This document shows, piece by piece, positions 1 to 12,153 of a stretch of DNA of 64,000 bases (its first letter is position 1; every line of letters starts with the position of its first letter). The translations under genes and the position numbers were made by a program. The stretch spans positions 13,709,541-13,773,540 of the forward strand of contig CM048849.1 of NCBI GenBank assembly GCA_026545225.1, given 5' to 3'. The stretch is from Cornus controversa (taxonomy: Eukaryota > Streptophyta > Magnoliopsida > Cornales > Cornaceae). The notes under the pieces are model-generated. The model worked only from the letters and a program-made list of their open reading frames with translations. It was not told the origin of the DNA and did not search any database.

Positions 1-792
1 GACTATGTCCGCATACCAAGGGATACTCTCTTGAGAAATGACAAAGAGTTATTCATCCGGAAAGGATTCACAAACTGGAATGGAGTCATGGAGGGATTCA
101 ACAAGAATTCTAGATAGGTGGTCAGCTACCACATTTTTGGTTCCCTTTTTGTCTTTAATCTCAAAATTAAACTCTTGCAACAAGAGTATCCATCGGATCA
201 ATCTAGGCTTTGTGTCCTTTTTGGCCAAAAGATGCCGGAGAACAGCATGGTCCGAATAGACAATGACCTTAGAAGCTAATAGATAAGTTCAAAATTTGTC
301 CAAGGCAAATACTACCCCAAGCAACTCCTTTTCTGTTGTGGTATAATTGATTTGAGCCTTGGAAAGGGTTTTACTTGCATAGTAGATGACATGTGGCAAT
401 TTGTCTACTCGTTGCCCTAAAACTGCACCCATGGCGTAATCGGATGCATCACACATGATCTCAAATGGGAGAGCCCAATTTGGAGGGATGAGAATTGGAG
501 CAGTTGTAAGCATGGTGCAGAGTTTTTCAAAAGAGTTAAGGCACGCTTCATCAAAGGTAAAGCAAGACTCTTTTTCAAGAAGGCGACACAAAGGCCGGGA
601 GATCTTGCTAAAGTCTTTGATGAAACGGCGATAAAAGCCCACATGCCCAAGGAATGAAAGAATCTCTCTCACCGTTGATGGTGGAGGAAGTTTGGAAATG
701 AGTTCAACCTTGGCTTTTTCAACCTCGATTCCTCTCTTAGACACAACGTGCCCTAGGACAATACCCTCTTGAACCATAAAATGACTCTTTTC
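1..792 (-). pseudogene. RNase H region and start of the integrase linker of element A
   Basis: The frame 777-289 contains the RT thumb/connection (SFLGHVGFYRRFIKDFSKI) and the RNase H start, with CDASDYAMGAVLGQ and the YYASKTL...NYTTTEKELL blocks. It ends in TGA at 289, where an arginine CGA codon is expected. Beyond the stop the same frame continues with [11 protein letters not shown] and ADHLSRI, the end of RNase H. After a further stop at 49-51 it reaches SIPWYADIV, which matches the pre-integrase linker of B and E. RNase H degrades the RNA strand of the RNA/DNA hybrid during reverse transcription. Confidence 0.88.
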
Positions 793-2340
793 TCAACTGA
801 GGATCAGATTGGTTTCTTGACATCGTTTGAGAACACGGGATAGATTTTGGAGACATGATTCAAATGAAGGCCCAAACACGGAAAAATCATCTATGAACAC
901 TTCCGAGAATTTTTCCACCATATCCGAAAAGATAGACATCATACACCGTTGAAAAGTCGCCGATGCGTTCCACAACCCGAAGGGCATGCGTCTATAAGCA
1001 AATGTGCCGAAAGGACCTATGAAGGTGGTTTTCTCTTGGTCCCTCGAGTCTATAGAAACCTGATTATAGCCAAAATGTCCATCTAAGAAGCAATAAAAAC
1101 TTTGCCCGGCTAATCTCTCCAAGATTTGATCAATAAATGGGAGGGGGAAGTGATCTTTCCGAGTTACCGAATTTAATTTTCGATAATCTATGCACACTCT
1201 CCATCCCATGGTGGTGCGTTGGGGAACTAATTCACCCTTATCATTTGGTTGCACCGTAATACCGGACTTCTTTGGAATCACTTGAGTGGGACTAACCCAC
1301 TTACTATTTGAGATGGGGTAAATAATTCCTGCATCTAGTAACTTCACCACCTCCTTCATTACAACGTCCTTCATATTTGGATTTAATCGACGTTGCGCCT
1401 CTCTTGAGGTCTTTCCATCTTCTTCTAAGTGTATTGGGTGCATACAAATAGAAGGATCTATTCCCTTAAGATCTACCACACTCCATCCTATTGCTTCCTT
1501 ATGCTCTTTTAGCACTTTTAGGAGTTCCATCTCTTGATCATTGGTGAGATTGGAAGCAATAATAACTGGAAGGGTCTCATTAGCGCCCAAGAAAACATAC
1601 TTGAGTGTAGCCGGTAGAGGCTTGAGCTCAAGTTGTGGTGGGGAAATTAGAGAAGGAGTTTGGGAAGTTTTGGACAAAGGAGGCAAGGGTTCTCTCGGAA
1701 CTCTCCATTTAGGCAAATCCATGACAGTAGTGACATCGAGCATTGAATTGACTTCATAAATGGATTGCTCCATGTCAAAATGGTCACAGTTGAAATAATT
1801 TAGGCTTGCATCTAAAGGATCCTTAGAAAGAATAGAAGGAAGTGCTTCTTGAACAAGGTCTTCCACTACATCAACACAAAAGCACTCACTTTCGTCGTCT
1901 AATGTGTGGTGAGAAGCATTAAAGATGTTCAAACGGACTTTCATATTCTCGAAAGAGATGTCCATCACTCCGGTATGGCAATTAACGCAAGCATTTGCCG
2001 TGGCCAAGAATGGACGACCTAGAATGATAGGAATATGTTGATTTGGATTTTGAACCAGTTTCGTGTCAAGGACTATGAAGTCCACCGGAGAGTAGAATTT
2101 GTCCACTTGAATAATTACATCCTCAATGATGCCACGTGGTTGCTTCACCGAGCGGTCGGCAAGTTGCAACACAACTGTGGTAGGCTTAAGTTCCCCCAAA
2201 CCTAGTTGTTGGTAAACTGAGAATGGAAGCAAATTAACACTAGCCCCTAAATCAAGAAGTGCCTTTTCAAAAGATTGATTTCCGATGGTGCATGATATGG
2301 TTGGAGCACCAGGATCTTTGAATTTAGGAGGGGCTTGGTG
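793..2340 (-). pseudogene. Protease and reverse transcriptase of element A
   Basis: The aspartic protease site LLDLGAS lies near 2248-2268 and the second protease motif ILGRPF about 75 residues downstream. Reverse transcriptase follows with GWRVCIDYRKLN, DHFPLPFIDQ, a YNQ block and the catalytic FIDDFSVFG, so both catalytic aspartates remain. Differences from the usual Athila pattern include DGHFGYNQ where DGYSGYNQ is expected and GLWNASATF where GLCNAPATF is expected, both suggesting decay. The frame stops at 793 where a tryptophan codon at the RT/RNase H junction has become TGA. The role is copying element RNA into cDNA in virus-like particles. Confidence 0.9.
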
Positions 2341-4350
2341 TTAAAAAATGGAGCTTATGTGCTCAGTTAGGAGGACTTTCTTAGGAGCATGATTCCTAGA
2401 TTTGCGCTTTTGAGTGCACAAGTCATTCAAGAATTTAGCATAGGTGGGAATTTGCCGGATTGCATCAAGGAGAGGGAGATTGATCTTTACTTGTTTGAAG
2501 ATCTCCATCATGTCTTGGATTTTCTCTCCTTGCTTCACAAAATGAGAAGGTTCCTTCAATCTTTGAGGAAAAGGAATCGGAGGTTCAAAAGAGGTGTCAA
2601 GGTTTGGACTAAATGACAACACAACTTCACTTGCCTTTCCTTTTAGATTTAGTAGGATGTTGGTCACATTTGGATTTAAAGGAAACACTTTTGGATTTAA
2701 TTGGGATTCTTTTGGATTTGCAGATTGCTTATTGAATTCCTTTTCTTTTGCTTCCCCTACCTTGGAATTGATGAATTTACCACTCCTTAAGGTGGTGATT
2801 GATTGAACTTGCTCTGGAGGAGCATTACAAGATGAAGATGAAGGATCTTCAATCACATGAACACCCTTAGGGTTTGCCACTGGTTGACTTGGCAACTTAC
2901 CTTCCTCTCTTCTATTCAAGGCATTAGCTAGTTGCCCAATTTGAGCTTCTAACCTAGCCATAGATTGAGCATTAGCTTCAAGCTTAGAGATTGATTGAGA
3001 GTGAGTTTACAATAAGCGGGTATTAGCCTCAAGATTGCTTATCACTCTTTCTTCAAAGCCTTGGCTTCTCGGAGGAGGTGGTGGTTGTTGGTAATTAGGT
3101 CTTTGATTGTAAGGTTGAGGATTTGGCCTATATTGAGGCTGTTGAGATTGAGAATTAAAGGACTTTTGCCTTTGGAAAGAGGGACTTGATTCTTGAGGTT
3201 TCCATGAAAAAGCCGGATGATTCTTGTAACCAGGATTGTACGTATTTGAATATGGATCATTCATCTGTTTAAAGTACAAGGCATTCGCTTGCTCTTGAGC
3301 ATAATCAGGAGATTGCCTAGCAATAGGACAATCTCGCACAAAATATGAAGTGCTATAGCAAAACGAACACACTTCCTGATTTTGAACAGGTTGGCTTGGA
3401 GTAGGCAGCCCATTTTTCATGATTAGGTCCATTTTTTGGGATAAGGCTTCTACTTGTATGGCAACCTCATCCACCCTTGAAATCTCATGCACTCCTCTAC
3501 AAGGTTGGGTGGATTTCCCTTTTCTAGTGGAGGAGCGTTGAGCTGAATTATTGCTTAGGGTTTGAAAAAGTTTCCATGCCTCATTGGGGCTTTTCAAAAG
3601 GTATCCTCCTCCACAAGCGGAGTCTATCATTTGCCTATGTTGCTCACTCACCCCATCATAAAAACTTTGCACTAGCTGCTATTTTGGGACAGCATGATGC
3701 GGACAAGATTTAAGAAGATCTTTTAATCTCTCCCACGTCTCATGAAATTATTCTTGATCAATTTGGGTGAATCCGGTGATTTCTCGCCGAATATCACTTG
3801 TCTTTCCCATTGGAAAGTATTTTTTTAAGAACTCTATTTGCATCTCCGCCCAAGAATGGATTGAGTTAGGTTCTAGGGAATTGAACCAACTTCTAGCCTT
3901 ATCTTTTAAGGAGAATGAAAACATACGCAGCTTTAGATCATCCTCCGTAAAGTGTGGTACCCTAATGGTGGAACACACAGAAAGGAAGTAATCTAAATGC
4001 CGGTATGGATCCTCATTAGGGAGACCATGGAAGCTATTAAGAAGAATGATGGTGGAGGACTTTATTTCAAATTGATTTGCCGCTACATCCAGAAATTGAA
4101 TACATGAAGGTACTTCAAATGTAGTCGGAAGATAAAAGTCCATAAGCAACTCTCCTTGAGGAGGAGGAGGTGGAGGTTGTTGTTCATGATTAAAAGGAGG
4201 TAGACCGGGAGGTTGTCTCTCATTTGGGTCCATGTTTTCAGTCCTAGGCAATATAGGGTCCCTAGAGGTTCCTCTATGTTGTCTAAGTGTTCTTTCAAGT
4301 TCAAAATTACACGGAAGCAACGGAAGTGACAAGGACCGTCTACCTAGCAT
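2341..4350 (-). pseudogene. gag of element A, interrupted by stops
   Basis: This encoded the capsid/nucleocapsid polyprotein that packages element RNA into virus-like particles. The capsid part is recognised from the block RSWFNSLEPNSIHSW followed by FLKKYFPMGKTSDIRR, a typical plant Ty3/gypsy gag signature. A CCHC-like knuckle follows, but its histidine is tyrosine here (C-x2-C-x4-Y-x4-C); copies B and C keep the histidine. Comparison with C shows nonsense codons near 3748, 3680, 3010 and 2345, mostly glutamine or tryptophan codons turned to stops. The N-terminal methionine at 4350 is shared with C. Proline- and glutamine-rich linkers (about 3060-3260 and 4140-4200) are normal for this region. 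Confidence 0.88.
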
Positions 4351-4619
4351 GCATTAATAGTAGAACAACACCTCAATACGCAAAATAAATAATAATATAT
4401 ACACAAAAAAAAAAATGAATGAACTCAAACCCACTAATTTTAGACTTTATACTCACAAAGGGTTCCAACTTTAATCCTTTTAGATGTCCGCTATGTGGTA
4501 TACCTAAAATCAAAAAATTTGAGAAATAAGAACAAGATATCTACAAAAAAGAATGAAAGAATTTCTAGCCTAAGAATTAAACCAGATTTAATCTTTCAGT
4601 GGCGACAATTAAACCGTAG

Positions 4620-4637
4620 TCCCTGGCAACGGCGCCA
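4620..4637 (-). other. Primer binding site, tRNA-Asp type
   Basis: The plus-strand bases read TCCCTGGCAACGGCGCCA, which is the 3' end of plant tRNA-Asp(GUC) with one C-to-T change. On the minus strand this is the primer site just inside the 5' LTR. This primer type is characteristic of Athila-lineage elements (established knowledge). Confidence 0.85.
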
Positions 4638-4643
4638 AAATTT

Positions 4644-5992
4644 TGATGTGGCTAAACTTGAATTATATTGTAAGCTTATTTTTGTCCTTTTTTTCAAAAT
4701 ATAATTTAACCACTCACAAGAGCACGAATCTTTGTAGATACGGTTCTATATAGAGGGTATCGATCCCACGAGGACTAGTCGTAATTGTCTTACAGAAAGA
4801 TTAACTCCACTTTAATCCTAAAAACAAGGTTTTTGAGTATTGTTTGTAAAACTATTGCATGAATGTAAAAACAATAAATGTAAAGAGTTTAAAAGTTGGG
4901 AGAGAGAACTAGGGGTGGTTTCCACCACTAGCCATTCACATGTTTATAAGTGTAGCAAGCTTGGGATTCATAAATTAAATACCTAACAATGTTATTAGGC
5001 TTGTGACCTCAATGACATATCAAAAGATTAATGTGAGCACCAACCTATCATAATCTATCTTCAACAAGCATAGTTCTTCAACCTAACTAATTACCCTACT
5101 TTCTAAGTGAACCTACATGCATCCAAACTACCTTATCTTGGCATGATTTATACAAGCAAGCACACCACATACATTTAAAGTACCATTACTTAGCCATCAT
5201 TTGCCCTTCTTGTGCAAGAAACAAATGTTGTGCATTCACAAGATAGATTCTACTCTAAGACAAGAATAAAACCAAAATCAAATGAATATATAAAAGAGAT
5301 GTATTAGTGTACATGGTCACTAGGCTAAATAATCAACATTTAAGAACAAATCCCAAAATGTTACAATAATGAACAAGTTTACATGGCTAGGGGCTTCAAC
5401 AACACCCTAGTATAGAAGTTAATTGCTTATGGCTGCCTTGCACTCTTCCATTGATGGAGAAAATGAAGCTTCTTGGTCTGGTTCAGCTCCTTCTTCCCCT
5501 CTCCCGAATGTCTCTCCCTGTGTATTCTGATGTGTCTTGAGAGAGATGAAAAAATGGCCTCTTTTTGTGCTTTATGGCCTCCTTTTTAACCTTGGGGCCC
5601 ACCATAAATATATATATATATATCAATATATATACCAACTATATCAAGAAGGTCCTCAAGGATCTTGTTCAAGTCAGACAATCCCTCTAAGTCGTGCAAA
5701 AAGGGGGATTTTGTTGCAAGTGGGAGAGCAGGTGAGCAAGTGGCTCTGCAGAATCTCGATGAGTCGAGATCTCGATTGATCAAGATCAACATCTTGATTG
5801 ATCGAGATACCTCGGCTGTAATTCTGACTTTTCTCTTCAGCTGCAAAAAGCCTCAAACTTTGCTCCTTTTACTACAAGACCTGTAATTCATCAAAAACAC
5901 AAAAATACCATAAACATATCTTGGTAAACGTAGAAACGGGACTAACATATGCAATAAAGAGGGTTCAAATGCATAGAATTAAACACTTATCA
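4644..5992 (-). repeat. 5' LTR of element A (1349 bp)
   Basis: The left boundary is the TG at 4644, six bases beyond the primer site, and the right end is CTTATCA at 5992, giving TG...CA ends. Inside, on the minus strand, an array of near-palindromes of the type TCGATYRATCGA (5754-5810) lies about 150 bp upstream of an AT dinucleotide TATA-like run (5606-5636). The same LTR, diverged, occurs in C (43794-44648 and 52008-53620) and as a fragment in E (59190-59503). An 86-codon frame crossing the AT run is repeat-driven and not a gene. Confidence 0.88.
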
Positions 5993-5997
5993 CCTAA

Positions 5998-8155
5998 CAT
6001 GCCTGACACACTAAGTTTTATCTAATTAGATACTAGGCAATCCTATCATGCCTTCCTCCATATTTTATAAATACCTTACTAAGAATTATCCAAACCTAAC
6101 CTGCCTCCACCAATCATCCTTCTACAAAACCTCAAACTTATGTTTATATACAATTAAATATAACTCACTAGCTCATAAGCATATCCCCAATTAACCATGT
6201 GACCCAAGAATAGAGCAGCCCCACACACTACACTAACCCATCTGTTATCTTAATGTAAGTGTAGACTAGTTTTAAGTTTACACAAGAGGTAATCATAACA
6301 TGCTCGAATATATAATGAGAAAGTTTTAAGTTTACACAAGAGGCAGTCCTAACATGCTCAAATATAGAATGAAAATTTTTCTAATTAAATATTATGCAAT
6401 CCTAACATGTACCAAATAAAATAAAAAGATACCTTATTAGGTTTTAGGCAATCCTAACATACCCAAATGTAATTTATAGATACCTTATTAGGTTATAGGC
6501 AATCCTAACATGCCAAATATAATGTATAAAGCCCTTATTAGGTATTACAAAATTCTGACATGCCTGATAATCCTCACATGCCAAATATATTGTATAGATA
6601 TCTTATTAGGTATTAGGCAATCCCAACATGCCTGACAATCCTGACATGCCAAATATAGTGTATAGATACCTTATTAGGTATTAGGCAATCCCCATATGCC
6701 TAGCAATCCTGACATGCCAAATATAATGTATAAATACCTTCTTAGGTATTAGGCAATCCTGACATGCCTGGATAATTATCATTTAGATAGAAATCTAACA
6801 TAACTAAAAGCATGAAAATTAATATCTTGTAAATCCTATCGTCCCACTTATTAATTTAAATAATAAAAATAACACAACATACTATGAACATAAATGAATT
6901 TAACATACTCCCATAAATTGTTTTAAATATCCTACAATTAATCAAGAGCATTTATTCAAGTAAAGAAACAATTAAAGGAAATTAAACAATTAATTAAAAG
7001 AAAACCCCAAAATAAAGCCAACACCTCAATTTAGACATCAAGTATCTAAACCTTGCTATAATCCTAGGTTTTCGTGCAAAATCTATTTTTTAAAGTCTTA
7101 ATTTATTTTTTTGGAATTTTCTGCAATTTTTGGAAATTTAAAAATATTTTCCAAAAGAAAAGAAAATGAAATTCTAATTTTTTAAATATGCTTCATGTAC
7201 TAATTCTACAACAACGGGAACTCATTTCATCTTGAAATTAAAACCCATGTGTATTTTGTCCCTAAAAGATTAATTTGAATTTTCAAAAATTTTCTAGAAT
7301 TTAAAAGTAGTTTTAAAAATATTTTTCTATTTTTTTCAATTTAAAAATGAATTAAACATTAAAAATATTTAAATACTTCGAACTAGGCCCAAACTGGGCC
7401 TAGTGGGTGGGCCCAGTGAGTGGGACCCAATGGAAAATTTTTTGGTCCTTAGTTGGCACCGGAACAGGATGAACGTACCCCCACAACCCAGTGGCACGTG
7501 TGGGCATCCAGCCCCCATTCTTCCTACTTCCTTATTATTATTATTTTCTGTAACTCACTGTTGCATGCACTAGACACAAAAGCTCCACTTCCAAGCCATT
7601 TTCTTGCCACCTCCAGCCACCAACACTCACGTTTGAATATACCATTCCACTCCCCTCGGCCTAAGCTACCCATTGGTACAAAAATCACCACCAATCATTG
7701 CCTAAATCAAAAAGCCCCAATTTCAAGTTTTAGGGTTCTAAAATTTCAAACACAAAATCCCGTCAAACTACCCATTAATTCACTACCAAACTTACAGGGA
7801 CTATTTGGGAGAGCATGATCAACAAATTAATCGAAACAAAATCCTTAAAACTGACATTTACAGTTAACCCAAATCTTATGTTTATATATATATATGCCTA
7901 TATATTCATATATACTTGTATATACATGTAAGAATTTACACCATAACAGTACTGAGACCACATATCACTCATGTTTAATCAAACAAAAATTCATTTCCAT
8001 GCATAATCATACTAATACAAAGTTATATACAAAGATTATAAGTATAAATGTATATTCAAGCAACACAAAAATTAATCTATGTTTACAAGTTCAAAGGGGA
8101 ACTGAAGAGAATGAACTTGCCTTATCATTTTGAACAAAATCACCTTCTCTCCCTT
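5998..8155 (-). repeat. Chromovirus LTR fragment, reversed and truncated
   Basis: It carries the hallmarks of the chromovirus LTR in reverse: repeated units with AGGCAATCCTGACATGCC and TTATTAGGTATTAGG (6020-6780), the AT-rich homopurine/homopyrimidine middle, a TGGGCC-rich block (7385-7440), and the segment reading TTCAAAGGGGAA near 8090. The left part is cut by element A. The right part loses similarity to the other LTRs at about 8155, well before the expected LTR start. The open frames at 7453-7818 and 7894-8133 lie in this LTR and are not considered genes. Confidence 0.75.
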
Positions 8156-8961
8156 AAGGTGGCTCGGAGTGGTGGTTCTGTTTTGTGGCGATTCTGGCGG
8201 GGAGTGCATGGCCATGAGGGGTGGTGGCTCTTTGGCATCCGTGGATGCTTCGGTTGACAGGTCTTCTCGGATGAGGTGTTATGTGACAGTGATGTTGTTC
8301 GGTGGTGGCACGCACAGTTGATGATGGTGCAAAGAAGGTGTTTGTGGCTGGAGTTGGTGGTCTCCTGGGTGGGTTAACGGCTGTGAACTTAAGTGCTCTG
8401 GCAAAAGGTGTTTTGGGTGTTGTAAGTGATTGTGGTAACGACTAGTGTGGCCATATATGTGCATATATATATGCTATTTTCAATTAGTTTCAGTGATTTA
8501 TATAGATTTAGAAAGTACACAAATGAATTTCACATTAAAGTTCTTTGATGCATGTATATGTATCACTGTGATTATTTTTTTTGTAAGCCATGGCTATTGA
8601 TCATTTGGAGGAACATTTTAATTGGACCTTTATGGTATGATGGTCCATAGCTCAGCCATCTTGGGTAGCTTTAACTTTTTCAAACATAAAGAATTCAATT
8701 TGAGTAAAGAAATTTCTTTTATTTACCACAAATTAAGAATTGTGAAACCTAAGCCATTGTGATCGTAATACAGAGAACCAGTGGTTTGATGTGCATGGGT
8801 GGTTGTGTGTTGCGACTATAGGTAGTTTTATGGTGGTTATGAAATTTTGACCATAGTGTAAAGAAAATGGTGGAATTTATGGCAATTTGTGTTGCTATGG
8901 TTCTCGATATAATTTGGGCCTAATTAAATTGGGCCATGGACTAGGCTTTGTCAGCAAATTG
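8156..8961. other. Unassigned sequence left of element F
   Basis: The first 300 bp are G-rich on the plus strand (GGTGG and GTGG runs) and open in several frames (for example 8130-8321 plus and 8279-8464 minus). No frame shows a recognisable domain. The rest is AT-rich and shows no coding or RNA-gene signal that I can see. Confidence 0.5.
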
Positions 8962-8966
8962 GGTTT

Positions 8967-8982
8967 TGTAATACCCCGTAAT
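8967..8982 (+). repeat. First 16 bp of the 5' LTR of element F
   Basis: The bases TGTAATACCCCGTAAT match the start of the F 3' LTR at 26589 (TGTAATACTCC). The LTR resumes at 19719 after element B. The last five bases, GTAAT, are the B target site. Confidence 0.88.
8978..8982. other. Target-site duplication of element B, left copy
   Basis: GTAAT directly precedes the TG of the B LTR. The same five bases follow the CA end at 19714-19718. Confidence 0.93.
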
Positions 8983-10505
8983 TGATTCGTGTGTGAGTGT
9001 GACTCAAAAAGTATATCAATTAAAATTTTCCACACTTCGCAATAGAACGAATTCCTTGCAGAATAGGGCTATCGAAATGAATGGGTATCGTACCTCAGGG
9101 ATTATGTTCTGACGAGTTGGAACACAGAACTAATTCTAATTAAATTTATAAGAAAAGAATTCTGATTTTTAACTAATTAAAAAGATAAAATAAAATAAAT
9201 CAAAGGTAAACAGATAATGAAGATAATAAGAGAGAAACCTAGGGTGTTTGACTTCACCACTAACTCTACAATCAATGGTCAATTGAATCAACTATAGGGG
9301 AATTACATCATGCATAAGTGGTGTCGGTGGCTACAAGCTCACCTTCATCCGTCAAGAAGATAATATATGATTAAGGCTAAGCCATGGACTATCTTCGATT
9401 GGCATGGGCCATCTGCCTAACTACTCTAATCTAGGGTGCAGTATGGTTCATCTTCTCTAGGCATAATCCATCAAAGCTCATAACAATATATTCAGTGATT
9501 ACCATTGTGTAATAATCTCTCTCATGATCACAGAAAACAAAAGAGATTAAGTTCAATAACAACAACTAAATATCTAAGACAAGATAAGAAATCATTGAGA
9601 TTGAATTTACAAGACTTTTATTGCTCAATTCATTAATAAGAATCCTCACAATTACACAATCTATGCATGTATATAAAGGTCCCCAATAATTAGAACAATC
9701 AAACCATTGATGCTTTGTTAGGGCTACATCAAAACCCTAGTGGATGAACTAGCCGCTCATGGTAGAAGAAGAAGCTTCAACTGTTGAGGAAGAAGACATC
9801 ATCTTTCTGAATTACGCGTATAACTTCGTTCTCCAATGGCTCTGCGAATATGTTTCTGTTCTCTTCAGCCCTCTCAGACTCTCTCTGTGTTCTCTCTAAT
9901 CTCTCTGTGTAAGCTCTCTCAATTCAGCCTCCAAGTCTTCCTTTTATTCCCCAAGAGAATTCACCAAAGTCCTAATCCAATTAGAAATTAATTAGGGTTT
10001 CCCGCAGCACTAATCAGGTGGGTTTTTCCTGCTGACTTCGGCCCAACTTTTGACCCACTAGAAGTCCGATTCACGGAATTTTCGTGAAATACAAAAGTGT
10101 GCAGAATCAAATTTCGTTCAACCCCACGCGGAAATAATGTCGATTTGAGGCTCGGAAATAAGACTTCTGGTCCGTTTTCCAAAACGGGATTAAGACTGCA
10201 TTATACGCAGATTTGGGCTTCAGGCCCGAAACCTTCTTAAGCTGTTGTAATTCTCTTGGACCTCTTCCTTGGGCTGATTTGAGTTAAATTATGGAGTTGA
10301 ATGGATCCCTTTGGAGTAGGCTTCATCTAACCATCTTGGATGTCATCTTTAAAAGCCCAAAATCTTGGTTTTAACTGAAATAATCATTAAGGCCCTGAAA
10401 ATACAGAAAACACTAAAACAAAGTAAAATCACAAAATAATCTATCACTAAGAGAATAAAATACATAAGTTAAGAGGCTAGAATGCGTAACATTCAACGCC
10501 TATCA
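8983..10505 (-). repeat. 3' LTR of element B
   Basis: It starts TGATTCGTGTG and ends GCCTATCA on the plus strand. On the minus strand it carries TTTATATA (9670-9677) followed about 50 bp later by a polyadenylation signal AATAAA (9617-9622), which suggests the R region lies between them. A 64-codon frame at 9988-10182 is repeated identically in the other LTR. It has no recognisable domain and is probably not a gene. Confidence 0.93.
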
Positions 10506-10541
10506 CACCCCCAAACTTACATATTGCTAGTCCCTTAGCAA
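10506..10541 (-). promoter_or_regulatory. Polypurine tract and adjacent 6-bp-stem hairpin of element B
   Basis: On the minus strand the bases next to the 3' LTR read TGTAAGTTTGGGGGTG, the site expected to prime plus-strand DNA synthesis. Just upstream, 10524-10541 is an inverted repeat TTGCTA-6-TAGCAA. The same hairpin and tract occur in D (55468-55503) and C (44649-44684). Confidence 0.8.
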
Positions 10542-11775
10542 TAGAATAAAACAAAACTAAAACAAAGGAAACTAACAAATACTAACTAAACTACCAAACT
10601 CCACTTTCGTGGGAGAAACGATTGCATTTAGCATATGCAACAAGCCTTTAAACCCCTAGGTTCCCCCTAGTGGACGAGTATAGTCTCGTGAGGGTTTCCA
10701 GAAATGTTACCCACAAACATTCAAAATTCTGTTTCAACATTAATTCAAGAAGAAGATTACAATATATAGTTACAAACTTGCATTTAAGAATAATTTCAAA
10801 CTTTCAAATTCTATAATTCAAATCTATGGTCCTCATACATAATTCACATCAACATATCTCAAAATAATCAACTCTAGCTCCCTCGTGTAAAGTGAACTAG
10901 CAATCATCTTATGTAGCATAACCAAGTTCTGAATATATTAAGGCACATACCCCTTCAACTCACTAGCTCCCCTTATTGAACTCATACTTCCCAACATGCA
11001 TACATGACTCTTTCATCATTTTTTTCTTTTCATTCCCTTTTTTTTTCATTGCTTTATTGGTTGTGCAATGTCTTGATCTATTAAGCTTTCTGAAAGATCC
11101 ATGTAGCAAGCTTTCAGTCAGTGACTCCCAAACCAGATGGCTTTAGGGCACTAGGCTTTAAGATACCCTGAAGACCTAATTACTCGAATCAGTCAGGCTA
11201 CAAATCAAGACAACCAATGCTCATCTTTTCTCACCCTTTCACTTTTGACGCGAACACTCCGTGCTTCCTGAGGCATAGAGGCCCGGTTACTCATGAAAAG
11301 GATCAAATTGATTTGCTTATTCAACTCTTTTTTCTTCTTTCTTTTTTTTTTCATTGAAGTCAAGTATAACACATTATCGGTACTCATTCTCAAGAGATAC
11401 TACTTAATATCAAACATATGTAACTCAATAACTCAAAACCAAAGTTTATACCCCATAAGACTATGCTAGTGTGTTTGTGCATGTAAGGAAACTAAAATTA
11501 ATTACTCCAAAACATGTTATTGCAAACCATGATTAAAACCACATAATTTAAATCACAGTTTTCAAAAATTCAAAACATACTCAAAAATTGCAAGTTATGC
11601 ACCTACATAAGGTATTAATCCTTTGAATCATGTCAAAACATTCTATCTAAAAATAAAACAAAATAAAATAAAATAAAACAAACTAAGAAAATAAAATAAA
11701 AATAAAATCCTAATACAAAAGAATTTCACACAAATTTTCCCCATATGCAATAAAGCACAAAAATAGGCATCGCCT

Positions 11776-11820
11776 CACCCCCAAACTTAAACTGTACATT
11801 GTCCTCAATGTACTACCAAT
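11776..11820 (-). other. Internal copy of the polypurine-tract motif in element B
   Basis: The minus strand reads TTGAGGACAATG, then about 10 bp, then TTTAAGTTTGGGGGTG, about 1.27 kb before the real tract. A third, shorter copy (GTTTGGGGGTG) lies at about 11914-11926. The same motif occurs in D (54197-54231), E (63639-63673) and, with one interruption, in C (45749-45790). Confidence 0.7.
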
Positions 11821-12153
11821 CAAAACATAGAGAAGAGTAAGAACGATAATACCAGGATCATGGAATAGTGGAAAGAAAATAGAGGACATCACTAGCATGA
11901 AGGCAAGGCAAGCACACCCCCAAACTTGGATGATTCAACCTGTCAAAACAAACCACTATACCCCAAAGATCAAGTGAAAATAGTATGGGTGAAAATAAAT
12001 ATGAAAGAAAAAAATCCTAAAAAAAAAAAAAAAAAATTTTCATTTTTCATTTTTTTTTTTTTTTTTTTTTTTAAGAAATTAAAAATCTAACTAAAAAAAA
12101 CTAAACAGAAAAACTAAAAATAAAATAATATACAAAAGATGGTTACCTTCCTG

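Larger units (their letters stand above)
1..5992 (-). mobile_element. Athila-like Ty3/gypsy element A (family 1), cut by window start
   Basis: Reading on the minus strand from 5992, the order is 5' LTR (4644-5992), tRNA-Asp primer site (4620-4637), gag, protease, reverse transcriptase and RNase H. The linker before integrase is reached at base 1, so integrase, extra ORF and 3' LTR lie outside the window. It is the only Athila-like copy here that keeps RT and RNase H. The frame carries several nonsense codons, so it is dead as an autonomous element. The base block CCTAA at 5993-5997 would be the target-site duplication, but its partner is outside the window. Confidence 0.9.

Noticed and set aside
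5537-5886. Overlapping small frames with IYIYIY runs (also near 44135-44405 and 53131-53407)
   Set aside because: They are created by AT dinucleotide runs and palindrome arrays in the family 1 LTR.
7453-7818. 121-codon plus-strand frame
   Set aside because: It falls in a reversed chromovirus LTR, has no domain and no counterpart frame in other LTRs.
9988-10182. 64-codon frame present identically in both B LTRs (also 19196-19390)
   Set aside because: Identity is explained by recent LTR duplication; D, a relative, does not keep the frame intact.
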